Of a DNA stretch of 64,000 nucleotides, positions 27,701 through 38,573 are shown piece after piece. Position numbers and translations under genes: made by a program. The stretch's first letter is position 1. Each line of letters opens with the position of its first letter. The notes beneath the pieces are model-generated. The model was not told the origin of the DNA, searched no databases, and saw nothing but the letters and a program-made list of their open reading frames with translations. Origin of the DNA: Austropuccinia psidii. Taxonomy: Eukaryota > Basidiomycota > Pucciniomycetes > Pucciniales > Sphaerophragmiaceae. The stretch lies in contig JALGQZ010000014.1 of NCBI GenBank assembly GCA_023105745.1, forward strand, positions 6,354,888 to 6,418,887. Direction: 5' to 3'.

Positions 27701-29726
27701 TTATTTTTTCTCCTTTATCCATTCCAAGGCATATATAGAGCATTTGATTACTTTTAAGAGAATTCTTGTGTATTCTTTCCTTATAGGGCATTTACCAGAA
27801 GCAAGTAATTGTATTTCAATACTTGATTTATATTTTTAAAATTTCTCTATAATTATTCAATTAACCTAATTATATAACTGCATTTTATATGATATTCTTA
27901 TTTCTTAAAAGCCACTTATAGCTAATTCTGGTAGAAAATTACTTCTTACATATATATCACTGGTAGTGTACAGTTAATAATAGAATGACAATTACTTTCT
28001 TAATAATTATCAATTATTTAGTATTTCTTTAATATTATTTATTGGAGCTATAAACGTAATATGGCATTTGATAGATTATTATATTATTTCCTTCTTATCT
28101 ATTATTTATAATATTACTTTTTCTTGATATAGTAGGTATAAAGCTTATTCCATAATAATAAACTTTGGCTATAATAAGCTCTTTATAGATGTCAGATTAG
28201 TAAAGTAATATTAAAGTAGATTTTTCTTTTTTCTTTATTGGAGCACTTTGAGATACACCCATCTCCTTGTAGTAATTTACTATTTATGCTTTTAAGAAGA
28301 TTATTTAAGAAGTCTCCAAAGGATAGCTATAGGCTCTTTGGGTATTTTTTCAGAAATTTAATAATAAATAATGGAAAATGAGTAGCCCTGTCACTCAAAA
28401 CAAATAATTAGTGTCCCTAATCATGTGTTCAATTGAGCTACTTTGTCCCATACCACCTTCAGAAATATTTTTCTTAAATAAAAATTCCAAAGAAAATCAT
28501 TTTTTAGTCTTATCTCTCTACACGCATTTCCTCATTAATTCAATCAAAGAAGACTTGAAGGAACTGAAAACCCTAAATAGTTATATCCTCAGTCAAGTAA
28601 TTTAGGTAAGTATCAACTAACATAGTGGAAACCATGTGAATCTCTCATTAATGCCCTAAATAAAGGAAATCACTTTTTGGGCCACTGAAAGGTACTCAAA
28701 TGAAGTTTCTGTATTCTCTTATTCACTCCTACTTCAGTGTTCAGAATTGTGTGGTAATCCTCTTTGGTGGATAAATTAGGTAGTACCTGTAAAAGGAAAT
28801 TACAAGAAACAGTTCTGGATTGCTGTTGGGAGTTTTAGCCCTTGCTATGTTTGTGTGCTAGAATATTCTCTACTTTCCTTCATATAATACTGAGTCATTT
28901 TCACTTGAGTTACACAATAGTTTTCTTTGATTATTTCCTTATGTCTATATCATGAAATTCTTCTCAAAAGACTTTTATTGCACTTTTATTTATTTTTGAA
29001 ACAATGGTTCAATAAAATCTTAACATAATCAGCTTACAAAACAGTTCAGAGAGCTGTTCAAATTTCTAATATCACTGTTAATTCTATATTCTCTATTATA
29101 TATATTCTTTACAAGATCATGGTGAGATAGATTTTAGTAATATGATAAGACTATAATAATTCTTATAATAAAATATTCATGATACTATAGCCTGAGGATA
29201 ACACCATTCTTGATACTAAACTACTATGACAATGATACCAGCTTTGGATAGTAAATCCGATTAAATTCTAATATAATGAAGCCAACTGTTAACTTACTTT
29301 ATGTATAAGAAGAAAAAAGAATGTTATTGAGATTGGATACTGAGCAGAAATGATAAATATATGGTGATAGTAAATTTAATCGCTTTATGAAATAATTTTT
29401 ACTAAATGTTAAGATCTATTATCATATAAATAAATTCATAAAGATCTACTCAGCTTGGATACTAAGAAATGTTAAGAATTGTACAAATATTTGGTTATTA
29501 AATTGAAACATATATATAGCTTCACTGGATGAAATCCTAATAGCTTTCTTCTGAGCTTTTCTAAGGATAGGCTGTAGTAATGAGAATACTCAATGATATA
29601 AATAATCAATACCATACAGAATATTGGGATGGGGATAACACTAAAAAGATATATTTATTTTTGAGGCTTCATCTATGTATGAGAACTAATCTTTTTAAAG
29701 GGGAAGAGAACAAGTAAATCTACACT
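24721..29726. other. AT-rich region without recognisable genes
   Basis: Five kilobases of AT-rich sequence with only short frames (68 codons or less) and no repeats that I could tie to the rest of the window. Probably very old, eroded transposon sequence. Confidence 0.5.
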
Positions 29727-29731
29727 TTCAA

Positions 29732-31398
29732 TGTAAGGTGTGGATATGAAACTTTGATTGAAAATCAAGTACTTTCCCTGTCTTCAGAGTTTGTATAAGG
29801 TACAATATGATTAAGAAGGTTTATATTTAAGATTTTTAAGAGAAAATATTCTAATAAAATGTTTGACTTCATAAGTATAAAAAAATTATATTACAAAGAT
29901 TTATTGTTTTACCAACATTAAAAATTCATCCAAAAATACTCTACTAGAGATATTTAAGGCTACAAAAGAAATTTCTTCAACAGAAATTTCAATTAGAATT
30001 AATTGACCAATGAACCGCAAGAACTCAATATAAGAGCCAAGTATTTAAAAATATTATTAAAGAGAAAACATTCCCAAAAGTGACCAGAGTGAATTTGCAA
30101 ACAAAGTGACAAAGCTAACAGTGATGAAAGATGCTTTAATTCACTTATGGGGTGGCTCAAGGGTAAAAATGATTATAAAGGTTAAAAAGAATGATTCTAA
30201 TGAGTTTTTCAAGTTTTTAAAAGGTTTAAAATGATATGAAATAGGTGGTTGGAATCTTTTACTGATTGGTTTAACAGGCTTTCAACTAATTATAAAAGGA
30301 GAAGATTCTAACATGAAGAGAAGAGTGGGGCAAAGAAGACATTCTTTTATAGCCACCAATTTTGTTACTCTAAAAGTAAAATTTACTCTTTTTATTCATG
30401 GAAAAAACTCTTACAACATTAAAGCCAAGAATGGAATCATTGAACCCTGGTTTAGACCTAAAAAGGGCTGGTTTTAGCCATTTTAGACCCTTAAATCAGC
30501 TATTGCTATAGTAATACCTGGTTTCAAGCCTTCAAAACACGTCAAAATGTGTGCAAGAGATGTCAAAATCAGTTGAAGCTGTTTTTACTAAACCTTTTTT
30601 AACTTGAGGGTAGTTTCACCCTCTTTGCAACAGTTAAAACTGCCCTGTTTGGTATCAAAGCCTCATCATCAATTGAGTCACAGACCCTGTGACTCAATTC
30701 CTGGCCAAAAGTGATGAACTTTTTCATGAATTTTGACAACCCACACCTGTCAGAAGGGAATTTGGGGGAGTCTGGAACCCTTGGAGCCAAGATTCCTTTC
30801 CCCCCAGAATTAATCTTTCCAGTTTATTTTTTATTAATTTCTCATCATTAATTATACTTGTAATTTACATATGTAATTCACTTGAGTTTTTAAAGTACAC
30901 AACTGTAATAATTGATACCTCATATGTAAATAAAAGTTCACTTAAGTAATACACAGGCACATTTTGACATTTCAATTGAAAATACTTCAATTCCTCATAA
31001 CTTCTAAACTACACACAACACCTCAATTTGAACACAAAAATTGATGGTTAACACCACATGTGGTGTGAACTAATTTAAGTTTTGAGGCTTTTAGAGCTTT
31101 ATACATAAAATACTAAAGATTTAATTTAAGCTTATTTGGAGTTGAGTTACATAAACTTACCAAGAGGTGACCCCACCTTATTTCTTATGTGGAATCCAAT
31201 GGTGAAATAATTTTCATATGTTGATGTATTGGATAAAAATTTATAATAATCTTTATTTCAATTTTTTCCAAAAATATTTCAATTTTCAATATTTTTGTTG
31301 AAAATTCATTTTTACTTAATTTTTTCAAGTAAAAAGGTGTTTTCACAATTTTAAATTTCAGAGTAATTGTATTTTCAAATTATAATTAAAATTTTATA
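29732..31398 (-). repeat. LTR of family B, truncated at the MULE boundary
   Basis: Begins TGTAAGGTGTGGATATGAAA and runs 1667 bp before stopping abruptly at the left terminal repeat of the MULE. It is the inverted counterpart of the complete LTR at 45494-47321. Shared landmarks in the same order include the paired GTGACTCAATT block (30660-30700), the CACATGTGGTGT palindrome near 31055-31075 and GGTGACCCCACC near 31165. The plan (start motif, hairpin, CTGTC-TCAG block, conserved ATTGGATAAAAA near the end) parallels the chromovirus LTRs, so B is a diverged relative of that family. About 130 bp of the far end, including GGCTCACA, are missing. The preceding five bases are TTCAA; no matching duplication was found. 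Confidence 0.8.
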
Positions 31399-31537
31399 GG
31401 GGGTGATATTTCCACACCTTAACCTAAAACTTACACCTACGCCTACGCATAAAATTGTGGATTCAGATACGCCTTCACGCCTTTCATGGATGTAGTTTGC
31501 TAAATCCACGCATCCAAGTGATTACTAAATCCACGCC
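31399..31537 (+). repeat. Left terminal inverted repeat of the MULE
   Basis: Starts GGGGGTGATATTTCC and ends at CCACGCC. It matches the reverse complement of 44939-45078 with few differences. Inside it are two copies of TAAATCCACGC and several ACGCCT hexamers; such reiterated GC-containing blocks in an AT-rich terminus are plausible transposase-binding sites. Confidence 0.92.
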
Positions 31538-31727
31538 CCCATTTTCTTTAATCCAAAAGAACTATAATTTCACAGCTACCCACTTTCAATTTTGATGTTC
31601 ATATGAGTCTCTAAGAAAATTTTTGATAGCTCAGCATATGTCAAAGTACTTGCTAAAGTTGTTCTTACATGAAAAAAATAACCACCATAAGGACAGGAAA
31701 ATAAAATCCAATGAGTGATTTGAATGA

Positions 31728-34243
31728 TTAAAAATGTACACACCTTTCCAAAGTACGCTTCCTCTGCTGTACCTGTAATTCATAAATATAAAATAAGTGG
31801 TTCTAAATTTTTCATTAAATAAAACTTCTTATGAATTAACATACCCTTTGCATGTTTATCTCCACTGTATCAGGTGATATAAAATGGTATGCCATTACAT
31901 TTTTCCTTTGTCCAATACGATGTAGACAATCAATAGCTTGATCTTCAGCAGCTGGATTCCAATGAGGCTCCTAGACATATATTAGATATATATATTATAT
32001 TAAAATATTGCCTCATGGTCATATAATCATAATTAATACCATTATAAATACCACGTCTGCACAAGTTATATTCAGGCCAACCCCTGCAGCCCCTATTGAA
32101 GCCACAAGTACTTCTACATTGCTGTTTTCCTTGAATTTCTTGAGTTCTGCTTCCTGTGTAGCTTGGCCTATTGTTCCATCAACACGTGTAAAAATGATCT
32201 TATTGTTTTCTAAGACAATTCCACTCCTACCAGTTTATCACAAATAATTGTCAATCAAAAGCTTCATCATTATCAAAGGAGAGGTACAAAGCAGAAGCTT
32301 AATATACAAAATAAGGGAAATAACTAAGCTTACAAATCAAGAAATGTTGTAAACTGTGAAAAAATCACTGATTTTGGGGTTGAATTTTTAATGTTTTGGC
32401 GTGATAAAAGAATTTTAAGGAGCCTCTGAATTTGAGTGCTTTGTAGACATGTTTTGACATCAACATGTTCTGTTATGGTACTATTAAAAAAACCCCCTTC
32501 TATCTTTGTCCCATATGGTGAGATCATACCTTCAATGTCATATATACTTTTACTAAGCAAGTGATGATTGCAACAAAGGCAAAGCTTGTTTATATACTTG
32601 AAGAACATTTCTGGGCCTTGATTCGATGATGATATGAACTCTTTGTAAATATCATTATATCTATCTAACGTCCAATCTGAGAGAGGTTCATGGATATAAT
32701 CATGATTAATTTCAGGTAGATCATTTAAAATGTGGTCCTTGTTTCTTTGTAGGCAAAGATGCCTCAGGCATAACTGAAGGGGGCTATAATTTCCTTTTTT
32801 GAGCTCTTCCAATATATTTGGTACCCAATTCTCTTGTTTTTCACTTTTAGGTGCTGTAATGAAGGTGATTACGCTCATTAAGTCATTCATACTGTTTTGA
32901 ATAGGGGTTCCTGTGAGACAAATGCATCTGGATGTTTGTATTGCCCCAATTGCTTTGAAGAAAGTTGACTCCTGACTTCTTATCTGACTAGGTATTTCAA
33001 TTTAATTTATATATCTTTCATCAGAATTCCACAATTTTTAAATAATACTTTGAAAAACTCACTGGGCCTCATCTAAGACAACTCGGTACCATTCACTATG
33101 GTAAATCCAAGAGTTTTCTATATTATTAGGCTTACCAAACTCATGAGCTAACAAATGATAGCTGGATATTACAATATCAGCTTCAGACCATTTTTTCAGT
33201 CCAATCTCCTTTCTTTTCTTCCCAGGATAGGTGACAATCTTTAGTCGGGATATGTCTGTATGTAATTTTAATTCATCTTTCCACTTCTTTATCAAACAAG
33301 GTAAGCATATTATGAGTGTGGAGTGTTTCTGTTTTTTATTAATAAAGTGAATGGATGGTGGAATATCTCTTTTGAAATCTTCAAGAGTCATACATATGAG
33401 TGATATGCACTGAATTGATTTCCCTAGTCCCATGTCATCCGCAAGCAGACAGCCCAAGGGAGTATGGCTGAAGGTGTCTTTGAGGTTATTTACTTGCTTC
33501 TTTGTGATTCTATGTATCAAATTTATTCTTCTAGTTGAGGATGATGGTTTACTTAACCACAGAGAATTTGCCGATTTTCCATTTGGGGCTTCTCTATCTA
33601 GGAGAAATGCTAATCCTTGCTTTTGATGAGGCTTGAGTGAAGATTTTAGGAATGGTATTATGGATTCGATTTGTGGAAGGTCATTCCCATTTGGAATCTT
33701 CAGGAGCTGTGAGTGCAGCTCAGGTGACAACAATACGTTCTGAGAAGAGATAACAGGCTTGGGCTCCAGGTGTGAGATAAGTGAAAACCCACAATGTTCC
33801 GAGCTGTTGTATGTGGCTGGTTGGTGAATTAATATTGAATTCTGCCTAATGAGGTCAAATATATCAATTCTTGCTGAGGAAAACAAAAAAATAAACATTA
33901 CTATTGGAATAGTGATGTTTTTCTTGTTGTAAAGGTTAAACTTGAGAAAGCTTTCAATGAATACTTTCTGGTTGGGGTTTTTCTCTAGCTTGGTGTGCCA
34001 CATGCCAGAAGGACCACAGGATATGAAGAAATTGGGGTCACCCAATAATGGTACGAGTGCAGAGGTGACATCCAGAGGAAGGCTACCACAAGCTTCTCTT
34101 TGATGTCGTGTATACAAGAATAAATTTTGACTTGTATGACATAAGAAAATCCAATCATCCGGAGGAAAAGGTTTCTGAATGGGATTAGTGAGGCATACAT
34201 GGGTTTTCAATATACCAAGGCAATATGGCTTGGAAGAATCCAT
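31728..34243 (-). CDS. SNF2-family DNA-dependent ATPase (Rad5/Rad16-like group)
   Basis: Five exons read on the minus strand: 34243-33063, 32987-32334, 32226-32040, 31970-31845 and 31772-31728. All introns are GT-AG (72-107 bp), and together they give an open frame of 730 residues. Helicase motifs appear in order: entry motif LKPHQKQGLAFLLDRE, Walker A LLADDMGLGKS (about residue 266), DEAHQIR (about 393; the H is created by splicing), LTGTPIQNS (about 420), GAAGVGLNIT (about 662) and HRIGQRKN (about 690). The closing QQRKRTLE matches the usual end of this fold. No convincing RING finger lies between the ATPase halves, unlike Rad5 or HLTF. The N-terminal 200 residues are unrecognised, and an exon upstream of the chosen ATG is possible. 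SNF2 enzymes translocate on double-stranded DNA and remodel chromatin or strip proteins. No stop interrupts it, unlike its host element's transposase. Confidence 0.9.
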
Positions 34244-34696
34244 ATTTCGAAAAAAGATTCAGTTTGATCTTGACAGGAATGAATGGTAAATGCAATGAAC
34301 TGGAGAGCAAGAATATATACTAAAGTAATTTTTATACTAATCAGGCAGGCTTGTGGTTTGCAGTTACTATTTGTATTATAAATAGAAACATGTGACATTC
34401 AATAAAAGATTGTTTGAAAAAAAGAGCTCAATTTAGAGAGGCAAGGAAATTTATTCTTGGATATGTCAATATAATTGTATCAATCTCTGAATGAGAAAAA
34501 TCTTTCTATTCGAAGTCCTGACTTTGAACAGAATACATGAAGCAAATTCCAAATGATACTTAAGGACATATATTTCAAGAAATTCATCAAAGGAAAATAT
34601 GTACTTAAGCTTGCATCAACCATCCCATTTCATGCATAAGTATCCTAGTCTAAGGTTGAAAAGCTACATCAAAAGAAATGGAAAATTACAAGAAAT
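34244..34696. other. Spacer between SNF2 and dioxygenase genes
   Basis: A 453-bp AT-rich gap between two genes on the same strand. It should hold the dioxygenase 3' end and the SNF2 promoter. I see no conserved element; a 63-codon frame at 34207-34398 looks like chance. Confidence 0.5.
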
Positions 34697-36105
34697 TTAT
34701 ATCTTTGAAAGCTTCATTTTTTTCTGTTGATGTCTTTGCTTTTCATTTTGAATCCTTTCTTGACGTCCATATGTCTTCTCTTCTTGGGTTATTGGATCCA
34801 TACATATAAGGCTTTTAGCTCTTGAATATAGCTTAGAGTTGATTTGGAAAGAACAGCCAAAGTGAGTTATGGTGGGAAGTTCATCAAAAATAGGAGGTGG
34901 CTGAGTGGTCTGGTGAAAAGTGGTCGAAGTTTTCCAGAGAAGCTCAATAATACCTTGTTTGCGAGAAAAATCCAAAAGTGTGGAGTATTCAGGAAATGAG
35001 AGGCCATAGCCACAGGAGCGGATGGGAGATGGAATTGGTTTTATGGCTGATTTGTCAAAGAATGTGAACAAACCATAAGTCCAAGTATTCATGTCCTTTT
35101 CATCTCTATGAACACAATTATGAAAACCATTTGTTATGATTACATTGGAGAAAGACCGTAACTTTTGGTGGAACATTGGATTCCATTCACCTTCATGCCA
35201 TTCAGGTAGCTGGGCTTCTTGCATGATTTCATTATTCTCACGGGCAGCAGACATAGAAAGAAGCTTGATGCGGGAGGAAACAAAATTTTCAAACTGAGAA
35301 AGGGTCATCCATTCTTCATTATCTGCGTCTAATACTTCTGGATTCATTGTGGTCTTCCTGGCATAAACACCTAGTAAAAGGAGAATAAAATTAACAAAAA
35401 AACTTGAATATAATTTTTTAAATACTCACCTAAGGATTTACCACTATCACTTCCACAGCGAAATCCAACTCCTTTCATATGACCATCAATAAGATCACTA
35501 TTGGATTTAATATGAGGACAATTTTGGGCTAATTTGTAAAGTGATATTATTAATTGATTTAATGAAGTAAAAGTTGGAGAAGGAATATGAAATGGATGCA
35601 AGTGATAAATGAAGAGGGGCTCATGATTTTTTGAATTGAAAACAATTGAAGGATTTGGTGTTTCATTTATGGAAGGTAATAAAAGCTTATTTATTCTATT
35701 TGGCTTGGGCTTAACTGGAACTGTACTGAATTTGCCTCTGCTTCTTGATGCATGGTCCAAAATTTGGGTGAGTAATTTTTGTGCAATTTGAAATCTTCTA
35801 TGTGAATGATTAGATTTCTTATTTAGAGATGAGTCATTTTTGGATAAGGGGGAATCATTCACAGCTGGTGAAATAGTCCTTCCCATGGAATGATCCTCAG
35901 AATGCAAAAATGACTCATCCTTTCCGTTTGTGCTGTGTAAGCTTGAGTTTTGAAGGGTTTTTGGATGCATTGAGTCACTAATTGATGAAGAAAAATCATT
36001 TACAACTGGTGAAATAGTCCTTCCCATGAAATGTTTTTCTTCATCATTAAGTGACTCCATACATTTTGGGAGCTCAATGAGTTGGTATGGTGACTGTTGA
36101 TTCAT
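34697..36105 (-). CDS. TET/JBP-like 2-oxoglutarate/Fe(II) dioxygenase
   Basis: Two exons, 36105-35430 and 35370-34697, with a 59-bp GT-AG intron whose removal gives GKSLGVYARKTTMNP. The protein is 449 residues. Its C-terminal half has the Tet-like oxygenase layout known from rust fungi: GVGFRCGSDSGKSLGVYARK, then LRSFSNVIITNGFHNCVHRD with the iron-binding H-x-D (His313, Asp315), then WTYGLFTFFD, and a second iron His candidate at FHQTTQ (His378). The strand that usually supplies the 2-oxoglutarate-binding Arg reads THFGCSFQIN, with His395 where relatives have Arg (from memory). TET/JBP enzymes oxidise the methyl group of 5-methylcytosine or thymine in DNA. The N-terminal half is polar, Ser-rich and contains a duplicated MGRTISPxVND motif. 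The ATG at 36105 is the first after a possible upstream acceptor; an extra 5' exon is possible. Family assignment rests on motif order, not on a search. Confidence 0.75.
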
Positions 36106-36365
36106 GATCGGTGAAAAAGCAAGAAGCGACAGGTGAGGCTTTCCCCTACAATAATTTTTATTAAAAAAAAAGTCAAATAAGTAAATAAAAATCATGGTTG
36201 CTTAAATTTTATTGAAAAAAAAAGAATAAGGCTTTTTTTAAAAAATAATTGTTGTAACGAAATTGAAAAAAATTAGTAAATATAAATTTAAATTTTTTCT
36301 TTTAAAAAATTCAGAGTTTACAATTGAATTAACACAAAAACAACCAAAAAAATAAAAAAACATTG

Positions 36366-37855
36366 TGATTGCTGGGGCTGGCCCCAGTGATCAATTTAAA
36401 TTAAAAAAAAAATTCAAAAATTGGAAATGTTTTTTAAAAAATAAAAAATAAATAAAGTAGAAATTAAAATTTTTTAAGAAAATAGAAACATTTTGATTGC
36501 TGGGGCTTGAAGGGGTCCAGCAGTCAATTTGAATTAAAACAAAAAAAAATAAAAATAAGCATGTTTTTCAAAAAAATTGAAAAAACATTGTGATGGCTGG
36601 GGCCCCAGCAATAAATTTAAATTAAGAAAAAAGAAAATAAGATAATTGAAAATTCAATTTTTTTAAAAAAAAATAATTAATTTTTCTTTTTTGAAACTTT
36701 GATAAAAGCTTTTTTTTGAAAAAAATCAAAAAAAATAAAATAAAATAATTAAAAATTAATTTTTTTTAAAAAAAAATAAATAGAATAAAAGTAAAAATTA
36801 TTAAAAATTAAAATTTTTTAAAAAAAGATAAAAATTGTTTTTTTTTTTAAATAATTTTTGATCAAAACAAATAAAATAAAAATGAAATTTTTAAAAAAAA
36901 ATAAAAAAAGTTTTGATCAGTGGGGCTGTAAGAGCCCCAGCAATCACTTTCAATAAAAAAAAAATAAAAAAAAATTAAATTAATTAAAAATTAAATTTTT
37001 TTTTTAAAAAAAAAAATGTTTTTTTTTTAAAAAACTTTTGATCGCTGGGGCTGTAAGAGCCCCAGCAATCAAATTAAATTAAAAAAGAAAATTTTTTAAA
37101 AATAAATAAAACAAGTTTTTTATAAAAAACTATTGATAAAAAAAAAATTAAAATAATTAAAATAATGAAAAATTATATTTTTTTTAAAAAAAAAGAAAAA
37201 CGTTTTTATTTTAAGAAACTTTTGATTGCTGGGGCTGTTAGAGCCCCAGCAATCAATTTAAAAAAAAATCAAAATAATTAAAAAAAATTTTTTTAAAAAA
37301 AAATCAAATAAGTGTCTTTTTAAAAATCTTTTGATCGCTGGGGCTGTCAGAGCCCCAGCAATCAATTTCAATCCAAAAAAATAAAAATTAAATTAAATTT
37401 TTTTAAGAAAGAAGAAAGGTTTTTTTTTGAAAACCTTTTGATTGCTGGGGCTGTAAGAGCCCCAGCGATCAATTTAAATAAAAAAAAAAACCAAAATTAA
37501 AATAATTAAAATAATTGAAAATTATATTTTTTTTTTTAAAAAAAAAAAAAGGTTTTTTTTTGAAAACCTTTTGATTGCTGGGGCTTTAAGAGCCCCAGCG
37601 ATCAATTTAAATAACAAAAAAATAAAAAAAAAATCAAAATAATTAAAAATAAAATTTTTTCAAAAAAAATAAAAAAAGTTTTTTTTCAAAAATCTTTTGA
37701 TTGCTGGGGCTGTAAGAGCCCCAGCAATCAATTTAAATAAAAAAAACGAAATAAAAATTATAATAATTAAAAATTAAAAGTATTTAAAAAAAATCCAAAA
37801 AGTTTTTTTTTAAAAGACTTTTGATTGCTGGGGCTGTAAGAGCCCCAGCGATCAA
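36366..37855. repeat. Array of 11 GC-rich palindromes in A/T-only DNA
   Basis: Eleven copies start at about 36366, 36492, 36590, 36914, 37038, 37222, 37331, 37438, 37571, 37696 and 37821. The consensus is a hairpin with 9-bp perfect arms GCTGGGGCT/AGCCCCAGC and a 5-nt loop GTAAG, extended in the best copies to 15-bp arms beginning TTGATT. The last eight are regular, 107-184 bp apart; the first three are diverged or partly deleted in the loop. The spacers are almost pure A/T, usually a poly-T/poly-A pair that could itself fold. Arm ends alternate between AATC and GATC, which in RNA keeps pairing through G-U. The array lies in the 5' flank of the dioxygenase gene. Confidence 0.93.
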
Positions 37856-38104
37856 TTTAAATAAATAAAAATAAAAATAATTAAAAAAAAAGAAAATGTT
37901 TTTTTTTGCAAAAAATTGTGATCATATTGGTAAATTGAAAATTAAAAAAGAAACTCACTTGGGTAACTTTTAATTACAAGTGTTTGGTTATGAGTATTAT
38001 TTTGTATTAAAAAAAATAGGTTTCAGTGATGATATCCGATGTGAAAAGGATGCAGGTGGATTGGGGTTTTTGCTCCCAAAGTGTAGGAGGAAGTTAATGT
38101 GATG

Positions 38105-38330
38105 TGAATGACCTAATGGTTAGAGCATCTGCCTCTCAAAATGGTTGAGAGGTAGCATGTTTGATCCTGGGCGCTGGCCAGACTCACCCGGGGGCACCTG
38201 GGTTGTGAATCTGGGTGGTTGGTGACAATAGCTTTGGCAAACCAAATCCAACTCTTTCTTCCTTGGTGGAACAGGTAGGCTCTGTGGGTTCAAGCCCCTC
38301 AGAAGGTCCCTGGCATCACTTCTCTCATAT
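38105..38330 (+). mobile_element. tRNA-derived SINE-like sequence
   Basis: 38107-38172 resembles a tRNA: an A-box-like TGACCTAATGGTTAGAGC, a stem-loop CCTCTCAA...TTGAGAGG and a B-box-like TGTTTGATCCTG. A second, better B-box, GGTTCAAGCCCC, follows at about 38288-38299. The stretch is far more GC-rich than its surroundings. Two pol III-type promoter boxes suggest a SINE with a compound tRNA head rather than a working tRNA gene, because the anticodon arm is malformed. No clear poly(A) tail or target duplication was found; a T-rich end at 38325-38342 could be the 3' tail or a pol III terminator. Confidence 0.5.
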
Positions 38331-38573
38331 TTTTCTCTTTTTACACTAAATTCCCATAAGCACAATTATTCTCCATTGTGATACTTGAGGCATCAACTTG
38401 TTACCCGTGACTTTTTTTGCACTCAGGTGACAAAAGCACACTGGACAATCTTATAAGCAGCTTGGCACAAAGCTGTTCAAAGTCATGACTCCGCACAGTA
38501 AGCATATCCTGCACTCAATAGTGATGAATTACAGGTCACAGGTAATAATAAGTAATATGACACACACACTCTA

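Noticed and set aside
30599..30790. 63-codon frame on the minus strand
   Set aside because: It lies in a family B LTR and the second copy does not preserve it as an obvious gene.
32540..32600. RING finger inside the SNF2 protein
   Set aside because: Only a CLCCNHH cluster is visible; the cysteine-histidine spacing of a RING is missing.
36366..37855. CRISPR-like array of repeats
   Set aside because: The repeats are palindromes spaced by long A/T tracts of variable length in a eukaryotic transposon; spacers are low complexity and there are no cas genes.
38107..38172. Functional tRNA gene
   Set aside because: The anticodon arm has an over-long stem and no proper 7-nt loop, and the acceptor stem does not pair; a SINE-like relic fits better.
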